Positions 1 through 6,099 of a DNA stretch of 6,827 nt are shown here, in pieces. The position numbers and the translations under genes were made by a program. The notes beneath the pieces were generated by a model, which was not told where the DNA came from, did not search any database, and saw only the letters and a program-made list of their open reading frames with translations. Source of the stretch: Planctomycetaceae bacterium (GTDB lineage: Bacteria; Planctomycetota; Planctomycetia; Pirellulales; Thermoguttaceae). The stretch covers positions 1-6,827 of the forward strand of contig JAITAZ010000275.1 in NCBI GenBank assembly GCA_031283825.1, given 5' to 3'. Positions within the stretch are counted from its first letter, which is position 1, and each line of letters begins with the position of its first letter.

Positions 1-8
1 TCAACAAT

Positions 9-698
9 TCATTTGAACAGATATTTTATGAAAATAAAACCTCCAATCAATAAGATAGTAAAAATTATTGTTAGTTTATTGAAATGCGCGTCGATCCAGT
101 TTCTTACGTTTGCGCCAAAAGTGAACATTAAAGTCGCAACTAGGTAGAATCTCATTCCTCTTCCGATTATCGACGCGATTACTAAAGTTAAAATCGACAA
201 CTTGCAAACTCCGGCAGCAATCGTAAAAATTTTATACGGAATCGGAGTAAACGCCGCCGAAAATATCGCCCAAAAAGCATTTTCGTCATACTTGTTACAG
301 ACTAATTTGAAAAGCTCTTCACTGAAAATACGAGCCGAAAAGAAAAAATCTTGTACGTTTAACCAAAGCACATATCCGATAAAATATCCGAGCAACGCGC
401 CCAAAATCGAACCAACCAACGAAACCGTCGCATACCAAAAAGAACGTCGCGGACGACCCGCCGATAATGCAATTTGTAAAACGTCCGGCGGAATCGGAAA
501 AAACGAACTCTCCATAAAAGACAACACAAACAACGCCGGAGAACCATAAGGCGTATCCGCCCACGAAAGAACCCAATCATAAAGCCTACGAATAAAATTA
601 CGACGACAAACTACCACGCCTTCGCCCAATTCCGCCGCCAATTCAGTTTTGACTGCATTACTATTATCATTATCAACACGATCAATGTTATTTTGCAT
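9..698 (-). CDS. DedA/VTT-type (YqaA subgroup) inner-membrane protein
   Basis: This 229-residue integral membrane protein belongs to the DedA/SNARE-associated (VTT) superfamily and looks closest to the short YqaA-like branch. Family landmarks, in order, are: E63 followed by SSFFPIPPD (64-72), the membrane re-entrant acidic motif; a glycine-spaced helix with GxxxGxxxGY (about 96-109); FTPIPYK (150-156), the second re-entrant motif; and GRGMRFY (179-185), the conserved GR..R signature. A last hydrophobic helix spans about 209-227. The first 35 residues are hydrophilic and not part of the domain, so translation might start a little later, although M1 is the only upstream Met. DedA proteins are linked to lipid-carrier or phospholipid translocation and envelope homeostasis; the substrate of YqaA-like members is not settled. 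The gene diverges from the kinase across a 375-bp spacer. Its TGA stop lies 8 bp from the window edge, so any terminator is outside. No Shine-Dalgarno sequence is evident before the ATG. Confidence 0.9.
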   Translation of the reverse strand: MQNNIDRVDNDNSNAVKTELAAELGEGVVVCRRNFIRRLYDWVLSWADTPYGSPALFVLSFMESSFFPIPPDVLQIALSAGRPRRSFWYATVSLVGSILGALLGYFIGYVLWLNVQDFFFSARIFSEELFKLVCNKYDENAFWAIFSAAFTPIPYKIFTIAAGVCKLSILTLVIASIIGRGMRFYLVATLMFTFGANVRNWIDAHFNKLTIIFTILLIGGFIFIKYLFK

Positions 699-787
699 AA
701 ATTATTTTTTTGAAAAGTCTGAGTTAAGTTTAGGATTGTTTTGTAATCTCATTTTTTATAATCTCATTTAGATAGAGTGTCTTGTCA

Positions 788-840
788 TAATAGGGGCGTT
801 AAAGTATATTCTTTGGTTGTTTTTTGAAAACCCCCTATTA
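788..840. repeat. 9-bp inverted repeat with 35-nt loop
   Basis: TAATAGGGG at 788-796 is perfectly complementary to CCCCTATTA at 832-840. The loop contains a small nested hairpin, GTTTT-TTG-AAAAC, just before the right arm. In RNA this would be a stable stem topped by a second stem. No T-run directly follows, so an intrinsic terminator is doubtful. It could be a leader structure, a small repeat element or a protein-binding site. The pairing is seen directly; the role is unknown. Confidence 0.5.
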
Positions 841-932
841 CAATTTTTATAATATATCTCTGGAATATTTGTTTTGTCCATAGAGTTGTTCAATCGTTGA
901 TTTGAAACTATCATGTCCCCATTAAAATAATA

Positions 933-947
933 GTAACCGTTCATGGG
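933..947 (-). repeat. Dispersed ACCGTT/AACGGT motif, copy 1 (inverted)
   Basis: Read on the minus strand, this 15-mer ends in TGAACGGTTAC. The same 11 bases occur on the plus strand at 5835-5845, and a diverged version lies at 4935-4949. All copies are in spacers. This is a short dispersed intergenic repeat or a shared regulatory site. Confidence 0.45.
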
Positions 948-961
948 TTTAACATAAGTAG

Positions 962-977
962 TGTCCCGTTAAGGACA
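962..977. promoter_or_regulatory. Spaced palindrome TGTCC-N6-GGACA
   Basis: TGTCC (962-966) and GGACA (973-977) form a 5-bp dyad around the six bases CGTTAA. It lies about 100 bp before the kinase start. Further TGTCC words occur upstream at 875-879 and 914-918. The geometry would fit a dimeric regulator's operator, but a 5-bp dyad can arise by chance and no known consensus is recognised. Confidence 0.25.
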
Positions 978-1024
978 AGAATTTAATAAAATTTGAATTA
1001 TTAGAAATTCCCAATACTTAAAAC

Positions 1025-1049
1025 AATTCCGAATTCCGAATTCCGAATT
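1025..1049. repeat. 7-bp tandem repeat, AATTCCG x 3.6
   Basis: Three perfect copies of AATTCCG (1025-1031, 1032-1038, 1039-1045) are followed by AATT. The array ends about 25 bp before the kinase ATG and so lies in the promoter or 5' leader. A 7-bp unit changes helical phase and spacing when copies are gained or lost, so slippage could alter expression. That effect is an inference. Confidence 0.75.
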
Positions 1050-1073
1050 TAAAATATAACGTTAGATTTTTCT

Positions 1074-4000
1074 ATGTTTAATGCGGTTTGTCCATTTTGT
1101 TTTCAGCGTTATACGCTTGATGATTCATACATTGGCAAGACAGCTAGCTGTCGGCAATGTAAGCGCGTTTTCAAGCTAGAAGAAGACGATACGGCTACAA
1201 ATTTAGGACCTCTTATTATTTCGGACGATAAAGGCGGCAGCGATTCGGGATTTGAAGTCAAGCAATCATCTCCTAAAATTATTGCGGTTAATTCCGGCGA
1301 GTTGAAGCGTCAGGTTGCCAATCCGAAAATCGAAAAGCGATTTAATCCCGAATCCGGCATGTGGAATATCGGCGATGTCGTGCTTGGTATCTACGAGGTG
1401 ATTCCGATCTCCGGCGCAGAGCCGTTTTCTGAAGGCGGCGCGGGAATCGTGAATCGGATTTATCATCGCGAATGGGACATGGACTTAGCGGTTAAAAGTC
1501 CGAAGCCGCATGTTTTTCAAACCGAATCCGGTAAACTTAACTACGAAAACGAAGCACAAACTTGGATCGAGTTAGGTTTACATCCGAATATCGTTACGTG
1601 TTATCTAGTACGTAGAATTTCAGACATTCCGCGACTGTTCGCCGAGTTTGTAAATGACGGAAGTCTGAAACAGTGGATTCTAGACGGACGACTTTACAGC
1701 GATGGAAAAACGGCGGCGTTGTTGCGAATTTTGAATATCGCGATTCAATCGGCGTGGGGACTTGAACATGCTCATTCGCAAAAATTATTACATCTGGACG
1801 TCAAGCCTGCTAATATAATGATGTCTGGTCAAATTGCAAAGGTAACTGATTTCGGTTTATCGCAAGGAATTTCTGATATAACAATTTCTTCGACTTCGTC
1901 TTCAAATTCGTCTTCAAATTCTTCCTCGACATTATTGGCATCGTCATTATCTAATTCTGAATTGAAAAAGCAACCAACGATAGGCGCGAGCGGAATGACA
2001 CCGGGTTTTTGTTCGCCTGAGCAATATATTTCGTTTCAAAAAATGCAGAATAATGATTTTGACAATTTGCCGACAATTACGTTGCAATCTGACATTTGGT
2101 CGTGGGGTATAAGCGTGTTGGCGATGTTTCATGGTCGAGCGCCGTGTAAGAAGGGCGGTCAAACGGCGCGGCGGGTGTTGGAGATTTTTTTGCGTGAAAC
2201 GGCGGAGACGGAGCGTCCGTTGATGCCCAATCAGGTTGCGGAGTTATTGTTTGATTGTTTTGAGGAGAATCCGGTTAAGCGTCCGAAGTCGATGGGCGAT
2301 GTTGCCGAGCGGTTGATGAAAGTTTATGCCGAGATTTCCGGCGTAATTTTCCCGCGTTCTAAACCTGTTAGCGCGACATGGACGCCCGAAACGATAAACA
2401 ATCGTGCGGCATCGATGCTGGACTTGGGCAAGCCGGCGGAGGCGAAGCAACTTTTGGATCAGGCGGCGGCGTTGCAGCCTTGGCATCCTGAGGTTACGTA
2501 CAATCAGACTTTACTTGTGTGGCGGGCGGCGCAAATTACTGACTTGCAAGCGATTGAGCGTTTGGAATCGTTGGTAAAGGCGCGTAATCAGGATGCGAAT
2601 GCGATTTATGCGTTTGCTTTAGCGCAGCGTGAGCGGGGCAATTTGAAAACTGCGATTGAGGAGACGGGCAAGGCGATTGAGATTGAATCGCGGGAGGAGT
2701 ATCGGCGAGCGTTTATTGCGATGGAAAAAGTTTTATCAAGGACGGCGAGATGCGTCGAGATAATTCAAATTACGCCGGGTTTTGAAAGCAAGATTTGCGT
2801 TGACAGTCGCGGCGAGTTGATTTTGATTGAGAAGTTATCGACGGATTCAAGCGGCGGGAGAATTTTTGACATTTTGAAATCTTCGACTGGTCAAGTTTGG
2901 CATAAATTCACGTCTCCGGCGGCGGATCAGGATGCGTCGAGGATTGCGTTGAGTGATGATTTATTGTGGGAGTTGGTGAATGATTCGTCTAGTGTTGACG
3001 GGCAATTGCGGATTGTGTTACGTCGGATAGGCGCGAAGTCGAGCGAGGCGAAGTTTCAATTTATTGAGTGGTCTCAAAATTTATCGGTATCTTCTTTGTC
3101 GTCGTCTGAGTCTGAAGTTGTTTTGGGCAATGTTTACAGTGGCAGGGTGATTGGAGATCGTGCGGTAATTTTTCGCAATTCGGACAAGGTTGAGGTCGGA
3201 GTTTTGATTGGACATGAGGGTGCGATTACGGCGTTGACTTTTAGCGAGGACGGCAGATTTGCGTTTACGGGCGGCGCGGATCGGACGGTGCGTTTGTGGG
3301 AGTTACCGGTGATGCGTTGTTTACGAACATTTTCGGCGATTGGCGGTGCTGCGGCGGCGGTTTATTTGGACAAGAGCGGCGAGTTTGCGTTATCGTTGGT
3401 TTCGGGCGGTTCGGCGAGAATTTGGGACGTATCGATTTTGTGTTCGTCGAATTTATTTCATGCGCCTCTTTTGTTATCTCATATTACGAGTTCGGAGGAG
3501 GCGGGGCGGCGTCAATCGGAGATGAATAATTATTGTAACAAAATTAGGGAATCGGTTCGCAAGATGGATTATAGCGCGGCGATTTCGTTTGTTGCGAGTG
3601 CGGAGAGGTTGACGGGTTGGGAGACGATGAGGATGAAATTGGAGTCTGAGGGAATTTGGAATGACATTTCGCGACATACTTGTCGGCGGTCGTTATCGGG
3701 TGCGATTTGTACGTCGATATTGAAGGGTCATCTTGATACGATTTCGACGGTAGCGATTTCGGCGGATGGTAAGGTTGCGGCGTCTGCGGGGCGTGATGTT
3801 GCGATTAAAATTTGGGATATTGAGAAGCAGAGGAGTGTTTGCGAGTTGGTTGGTCATAGTGATTGGGTGCGGAGTATTGTGATGACGCGGGACGGACGTT
3901 TTTTAGCGTCGGGTAGTTGGGATGGTACGGCGAGGGTGTGGAATATTGCTTCGGGCAAGTGCGTTAGGGTTACGGACGAGAGAATAAAGTCGATTACGAG

Positions 4001-4820
4001 GTTAGCGATAAGTCCGCAGGGGCGATTGGTTGCGATTGCGAATGCTCATGGCAGGGTGGTTTTGTGGGATGTTTTAACGAGTAGTATTAGGGGGGGATTT
4101 AGAGTTGGTTCGAGTAGTGTGAATGCGTTGAAGTTTAGTTGTGATGGTAAATATTTAGTAACTGGCGGCGAGGATGGTAATGTTTTGTTGTGGAGGGTTG
4201 GTTTTGATGTTCCGGATCGCAGGGTGAATTTTCACAAGTCGGCGGTTACGGATGTTGCGATTTCGCCGGATTTGTGCAGGGTGATTTCGGCGGACAGGGA
4301 TGGCAGCGTATCGATATTTAATTTAAACGGAGGAATTAGCGAGGGAATTATTGGCGGACATTTGAGTGAGATTACGGGATTAGTTTTTTTATCGGATGGT
4401 AAATTTTTTATTTCGTGTTCGAGGGATGCGAAGGTGAGGATTAGTTCGGTGGGCGAAAACTTGGTATCGAGCGAGGTGGAGCATTTAGCGCCGGTGTATT
4501 CGATGTCGGTTGATGTTTGTGGGAGTCGTTTTGTAACGGGCGGGGATGACGCGGTGTTGAGGGTATGGAGTTTGTATTGGAATTATGAGTTTAACGGATG
4601 GTCTGAGGTAACGATGGAGGCGGAGAAGATGATAAAGATTTTTTTATCGTTATACAGAAATGTTTCTAAGCGGCAGGAGTCGGGGCGGGATCAAGTTTCG
4701 GTAAACATGTCGATTGTGAAGCGAGTGATGTTAGACATGGAGCGTCATGGTTTTGGTTATATAAATCCGGTCAAGTTGAAAGAAAAAATAATACAACTTT
4801 ATAGTGAGGTGAGTGAGTAG
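1074..4820 (+). CDS. Zinc-ribbon / Ser-Thr kinase / TPR-like / WD40 multidomain protein
   Basis: This 1248-residue protein is probably a cytosolic Hanks-type Ser/Thr kinase fused to scaffolding modules. Residues 6-29 form an MJ0042-like zinc ribbon (C6, C9, C26, C29). The kinase domain spans about 100-420. It has a glycine loop SEGGAGIV (119-126, first Gly replaced by Ser), ATP lysine K141, probable helix-C glutamate E160, catalytic loop HLDVKPAN (D242, K244, N247), DFG (259-261), SPE (314-316), DIWSWG (340-345) and R403. All catalytic residues are present, so it should be active. HLD replaces HRD, so an arginine-dependent activation switch is absent. The activation segment carries a Ser/Asn-rich insert (about 271-298). 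Residues about 440-550 are TPR-like helices. WD40 blades lie at about 708-786 and 882-1167, separated by a helical insert at about 790-880. A helical tail (about 1178-1248) ends with HGFGYINPVKLKEKI. No transmembrane helix is seen. Target and signal are unknown. The gene stands alone, and the start lacks a Shine-Dalgarno sequence. Confidence 0.93.
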   Translation: MFNAVCPFCFQRYTLDDSYIGKTASCRQCKRVFKLEEDDTATNLGPLIISDDKGGSDSGFEVKQSSPKIIAVNSGELKRQVANPKIEKRFNPESGMWNIGDVVLGIYEVIPISGAEPFSEGGAGIVNRIYHREWDMDLAVKSPKPHVFQTESGKLNYENEAQTWIELGLHPNIVTCYLVRRISDIPRLFAEFVNDGSLKQWILDGRLYSDGKTAALLRILNIAIQSAWGLEHAHSQKLLHLDVKPANIMMSGQIAKVTDFGLSQGISDITISSTSSSNSSSNSSSTLLASSLSNSELKKQPTIGASGMTPGFCSPEQYISFQKMQNNDFDNLPTITLQSDIWSWGISVLAMFHGRAPCKKGGQTARRVLEIFLRETAETERPLMPNQVAELLFDCFEENPVKRPKSMGDVAERLMKVYAEISGVIFPRSKPVSATWTPETINNRAASMLDLGKPAEAKQLLDQAAALQPWHPEVTYNQTLLVWRAAQITDLQAIERLESLVKARNQDANAIYAFALAQRERGNLKTAIEETGKAIEIESREEYRRAFIAMEKVLSRTARCVEIIQITPGFESKICVDSRGELILIEKLSTDSSGGRIFDILKSSTGQVWHKFTSPAADQDASRIALSDDLLWELVNDSSSVDGQLRIVLRRIGAKSSEAKFQFIEWSQNLSVSSLSSSESEVVLGNVYSGRVIGDRAVIFRNSDKVEVGVLIGHEGAITALTFSEDGRFAFTGGADRTVRLWELPVMRCLRTFSAIGGAAAAVYLDKSGEFALSLVSGGSARIWDVSILCSSNLFHAPLLLSHITSSEEAGRRQSEMNNYCNKIRESVRKMDYSAAISFVASAERLTGWETMRMKLESEGIWNDISRHTCRRSLSGAICTSILKGHLDTISTVAISADGKVAASAGRDVAIKIWDIEKQRSVCELVGHSDWVRSIVMTRDGRFLASGSWDGTARVWNIASGKCVRVTDERIKSITRLAISPQGRLVAIANAHGRVVLWDVLTSSIRGGFRVGSSSVNALKFSCDGKYLVTGGEDGNVLLWRVGFDVPDRRVNFHKSAVTDVAISPDLCRVISADRDGSVSIFNLNGGISEGIIGGHLSEITGLVFLSDGKFFISCSRDAKVRISSVGENLVSSEVEHLAPVYSMSVDVCGSRFVTGGDDAVLRVWSLYWNYEFNGWSEVTMEAEKMIKIFLSLYRNVSKRQESGRDQVSVNMSIVKRVMLDMERHGFGYINPVKLKEKIIQLYSEVSE
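1895..1918 (+). repeat. 12-bp in-frame tandem repeat in kinase activation segment
   Basis: Two perfect copies of TTCGTCTTCAAA (1895-1906, 1907-1918), flanked by degenerate TCN-rich sequence, encode the SSSNSSSN core of the low-complexity stretch at residues 272-285. The unit is a multiple of three, so copy-number change would lengthen or shorten the insert without breaking the frame. It lies between the DFG and SPE motifs. Confidence 0.7.
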
Positions 4821-4830
4821 AGATGCAATT

Positions 4831-4850
4831 CCTTGAATCTCCTTGAATCT
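4831..4850. repeat. 10-bp perfect tandem duplication
   Basis: CCTTGAATCT occurs twice in direct succession, 10 bp after the kinase stop codon. Together with AGAGAT just upstream and ATCTCT at its right end it could form a weak hairpin, but no T-run follows, so I do not call it a terminator. It is most simply a slippage duplication. Confidence 0.6.
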
Positions 4851-4864
4851 CTATAATTGTTAAT

Positions 4865-4910
4865 TTGTAGCCGTTTATGTTTTAATTTTGTAGCTGTTTA
4901 CGTTTTAATT
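4865..4910. repeat. 23-bp tandem duplication in spacer
   Basis: Two adjacent 23-bp units (4865-4887 and 4888-4910) differ at only two positions, both C/T transitions. Each contains GTAGCYGTTTAYG followed by TTTTAATT. The core resembles the AGCGGTTATG of the dispersed motif 25 bp downstream, so the array may be diverged copies of it. It lies 45 bp after the kinase stop and about 65 bp before the DUF2461 start. Confidence 0.65.
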
Positions 4911-4934
4911 TTTCGATAAAAAAAATAAAAAATT

Positions 4935-4949
4935 CCGTGAGCGGTTATG
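4935..4949 (+). repeat. Dispersed AACGGT motif, diverged copy
   Basis: CCGTGAGCGGTTATG matches the copy at 5833-5846 (CGTGAACGGTTACA) at 11 of 14 aligned positions, and all three differences are transitions. Both copies lie downstream of an AATTCCG word. It is 25 bp before the DUF2461 ATG, so a regulatory role is possible but unproven. Confidence 0.4.
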
Positions 4950-4974
4950 TTTCTTTATTTGTTTATTATTTATT

Positions 4975-5682
4975 ATGACGTCTAAAAAAGTGTATTTTAA
5001 CGATGATTTATTGTTTAGTGGATTTTCGCGTTCGGCGATCAAATTTTTTCGCGAGTTGGGCAGGAATAATAATCGGGACTGGTTTCTGTTGAATCGTGAG
5101 AGGTATATTCGATTTGTATTTGAGCCGATGAAGTGTCTTGTGGGGTCGATTTCGCCGGTAATATCTGGACTTGATCCGTTAGCGTTGACTATTCCGAGTC
5201 GAGTAATATCTCGTATTTATCGGGATGTTCGATTTTCGTCGGATCGATTACCGTATCGTGCGAGGATTTGGTTTGCGTTTAAGCGTGATGTTGAGTATTG
5301 GTCGTCGACTCCGGCTTATTTTTTTCAATTTGATGATGTTGGTTATGTGTATGGTATGGGCATGTATTCTGCGTTACCTTTGACGATGAAAAAGTTTCGA
5401 GGGGCGATTGATGATGATCCGAAAGGATTTTCTAAAATTATCGAGCCGATTGAGTGGAGTGAGGATTTGCGATTGGAGTCTGACATTTACAAGCGTAGGA
5501 TTCCTTCGGAGTATCCGTTGATGATTGATAATTGGTATCAGAGTCGTTCTATTGCGGTTCTTGGGCGTCGTGAGCCGGACGAGGTATTTTTTTCGTCAAG
5601 TCTTATAGATTTTTTGACGGAACGTTTCATTTTGTTGAAGCCTCTTTATGATTTTCTATGGTCTGTAACTGTTTTAAAGTAA
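4975..5682 (+). CDS. DUF2461 family protein
   Basis: This 235-residue soluble protein matches the DUF2461 family (PF09365; function not established) in length and motif order. It shows FFRELGRNNNRDWF (24-37), where the family has FL..L..NN.R.WF, then SRIYRDVRFSSDRLPY (79-94), the family's most conserved block. An aromatic-rich strand region around 108-130 (STPAYFFQF, YVYGMGMY) follows, and the C-terminal helix ends LTERFILLKPLYDFL (about 214-228). No signal peptide, membrane helix or metal-binding cluster is visible. The ATG at 4975 is the only reasonable start: the frame is open a short way upstream without another ATG. The leader is a T/A-rich stretch without a Shine-Dalgarno sequence. It lies 154 bp after the kinase on the same strand, across a repeat-filled spacer, so co-transcription is possible but not indicated. 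Codon choice (Leu TTG/TTA, Ala GCG, G/T-rich coding strand) resembles the second half of the kinase gene. Confidence 0.88.
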   Translation: MTSKKVYFNDDLLFSGFSRSAIKFFRELGRNNNRDWFLLNRERYIRFVFEPMKCLVGSISPVISGLDPLALTIPSRVISRIYRDVRFSSDRLPYRARIWFAFKRDVEYWSSTPAYFFQFDDVGYVYGMGMYSALPLTMKKFRGAIDDDPKGFSKIIEPIEWSEDLRLESDIYKRRIPSEYPLMIDNWYQSRSIAVLGRREPDEVFFSSSLIDFLTERFILLKPLYDFLWSVTVLK

Positions 5683-5802
5683 CAATGCAGTATCAGTTTT
5701 GTAGGGAGCAAATGAAATGTCGTCGTTTGAAATCATAAATTAACGCATCAACAGAAGACAACAGTTTTTTAAAAAGAGAGATTTTTTTCACATAAACAAT
5801 TA

Positions 5803-5829
5803 TAAAAATACTTTAATTCCGTATTTTTA
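5803..5829. repeat. 9-bp AT-rich inverted repeat
   Basis: TAAAAATAC (5803-5811) pairs perfectly with GTATTTTTA (5821-5829) around a 9-nt loop. It lies about 120 bp after the DUF2461 stop. With one G-C pair per arm it would be a weak terminator at best. Confidence 0.4.
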
Positions 5830-5830
5830 A

Positions 5831-5845
5831 CACGTGAACGGTTAC
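5831..5845 (+). repeat. Dispersed AACGGT motif, copy 2
   Basis: CACGTGAACGGTTAC matches the reverse complement of 933-947 at 13 of 15 positions, with the last 11 identical. It starts right after the AT-rich hairpin, and the word AATTCCG lies 17 bp upstream. Confidence 0.5.
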
Positions 5846-5959
5846 ATTTTTCCTAACTATTGTTTAAACAACCTCTCAGTAGCAATAAGTTTTCGAAATT
5901 GGTAAATGGTATTGCATGGAAATTCAATAATTGTTATTCTACCAAAATGAATTACTGAA

Positions 5960-6099
5960 GGGAACTTCTAAAAACTAATTTGGATAGGAACGCGGGCGTC
6001 TCGCCTGCATTGTTTTTTGGCAAAAAACGCCTAAATATGCGGTCAAGACGACCGCGTTCCTAATAAAAATATTGTTGTATGATGTTTTTAGAAGTTCCC
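5960..6099. mobile_element. MITE/BIME-like element with nested inverted repeats
   Basis: This 140-bp element is bounded by perfect 16-bp terminal inverted repeats: GGGAACTTCTAAAAAC at 5960-5975 and its reverse complement at 6084-6099. Inside, 5986-6010 and 6037-6061 form a second inverted pair of 25 bp, identical at 21 positions and both beginning AGGAACGCGG when read outside-in. Each inner arm is itself a hairpin: GCGGGCG-TCT-CGCCTGC (5992-6008, one G-T pair) and GCGGTC-AAGAC-GACCGC (6039-6055). A further stem, GTTTTTT-GGC-AAAAAAC (6012-6028), sits between them. The GC-rich arms stand out against the AT-rich spacer. Terminal repeats without a coding region fit a non-autonomous element; paired facing hairpins resemble REP/BIME repeats moved by RAYT (TnpA-REP) enzymes. 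No clear target-site duplication is visible. Confidence 0.7.

Larger units (their letters stand above)
699..1073. promoter_or_regulatory. Divergent intergenic region between DedA gene and kinase gene
   Basis: This 375-bp AT-rich spacer has no credible gene on either strand and must hold the promoters for both divergent neighbours. Going from the DedA side, it contains a 9-bp inverted repeat with a 35-nt loop (788-840), three TGTCC words (875, 914, 962), one copy of the dispersed ACCGTT motif (933-947), a short spaced palindrome (962-977) and a 7-bp tandem repeat (1025-1049). I could not pick a sigma70-type promoter with confidence. The best candidate facing the kinase is TTGAAT (993-998) with a poor -10 (about 1015-1020). 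The kinase ATG is preceded by an AT-rich leader without a Shine-Dalgarno sequence. Confidence 0.5.

Noticed and set aside
202..549. 115-codon open frame on the plus strand opposite the DedA gene
   Set aside because: It is antisense to a clear DedA protein, has a biased Lys/Asn/Ser composition with no recognisable domain, and is explained by the A/C-rich complement of that gene.
993..1020. Sigma70-like promoter TTGAAT...TACTTA before the kinase
   Set aside because: The -10 matches too few consensus bases, and in AT-rich spacer DNA many equally good pairs exist.
3296..3529. 77-codon plus-strand frame inside the WD40 region
   Set aside because: It is an out-of-frame shadow of the kinase gene, produced by G/T-rich low-stop sequence; the protein is Gly/Phe/Arg-rich without domain character.
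4819..4852. Terminator after the kinase from AGAGAT/ATCTCT pairing
   Set aside because: The stem is six bases with a long loop and no following T-run.
4831..4910. CRISPR-like array of short repeats after the kinase
   Set aside because: The 10-bp and 23-bp units are directly adjacent, two copies each, with no unique spacers, so they are simple tandem duplications.
5712..5738. Tiny frame MKCRRLKS preceded by GGGAG
   Set aside because: It has only eight codons. The GGGAG is the best Shine-Dalgarno-like word in the window, but a peptide this short without conservation data cannot be supported.
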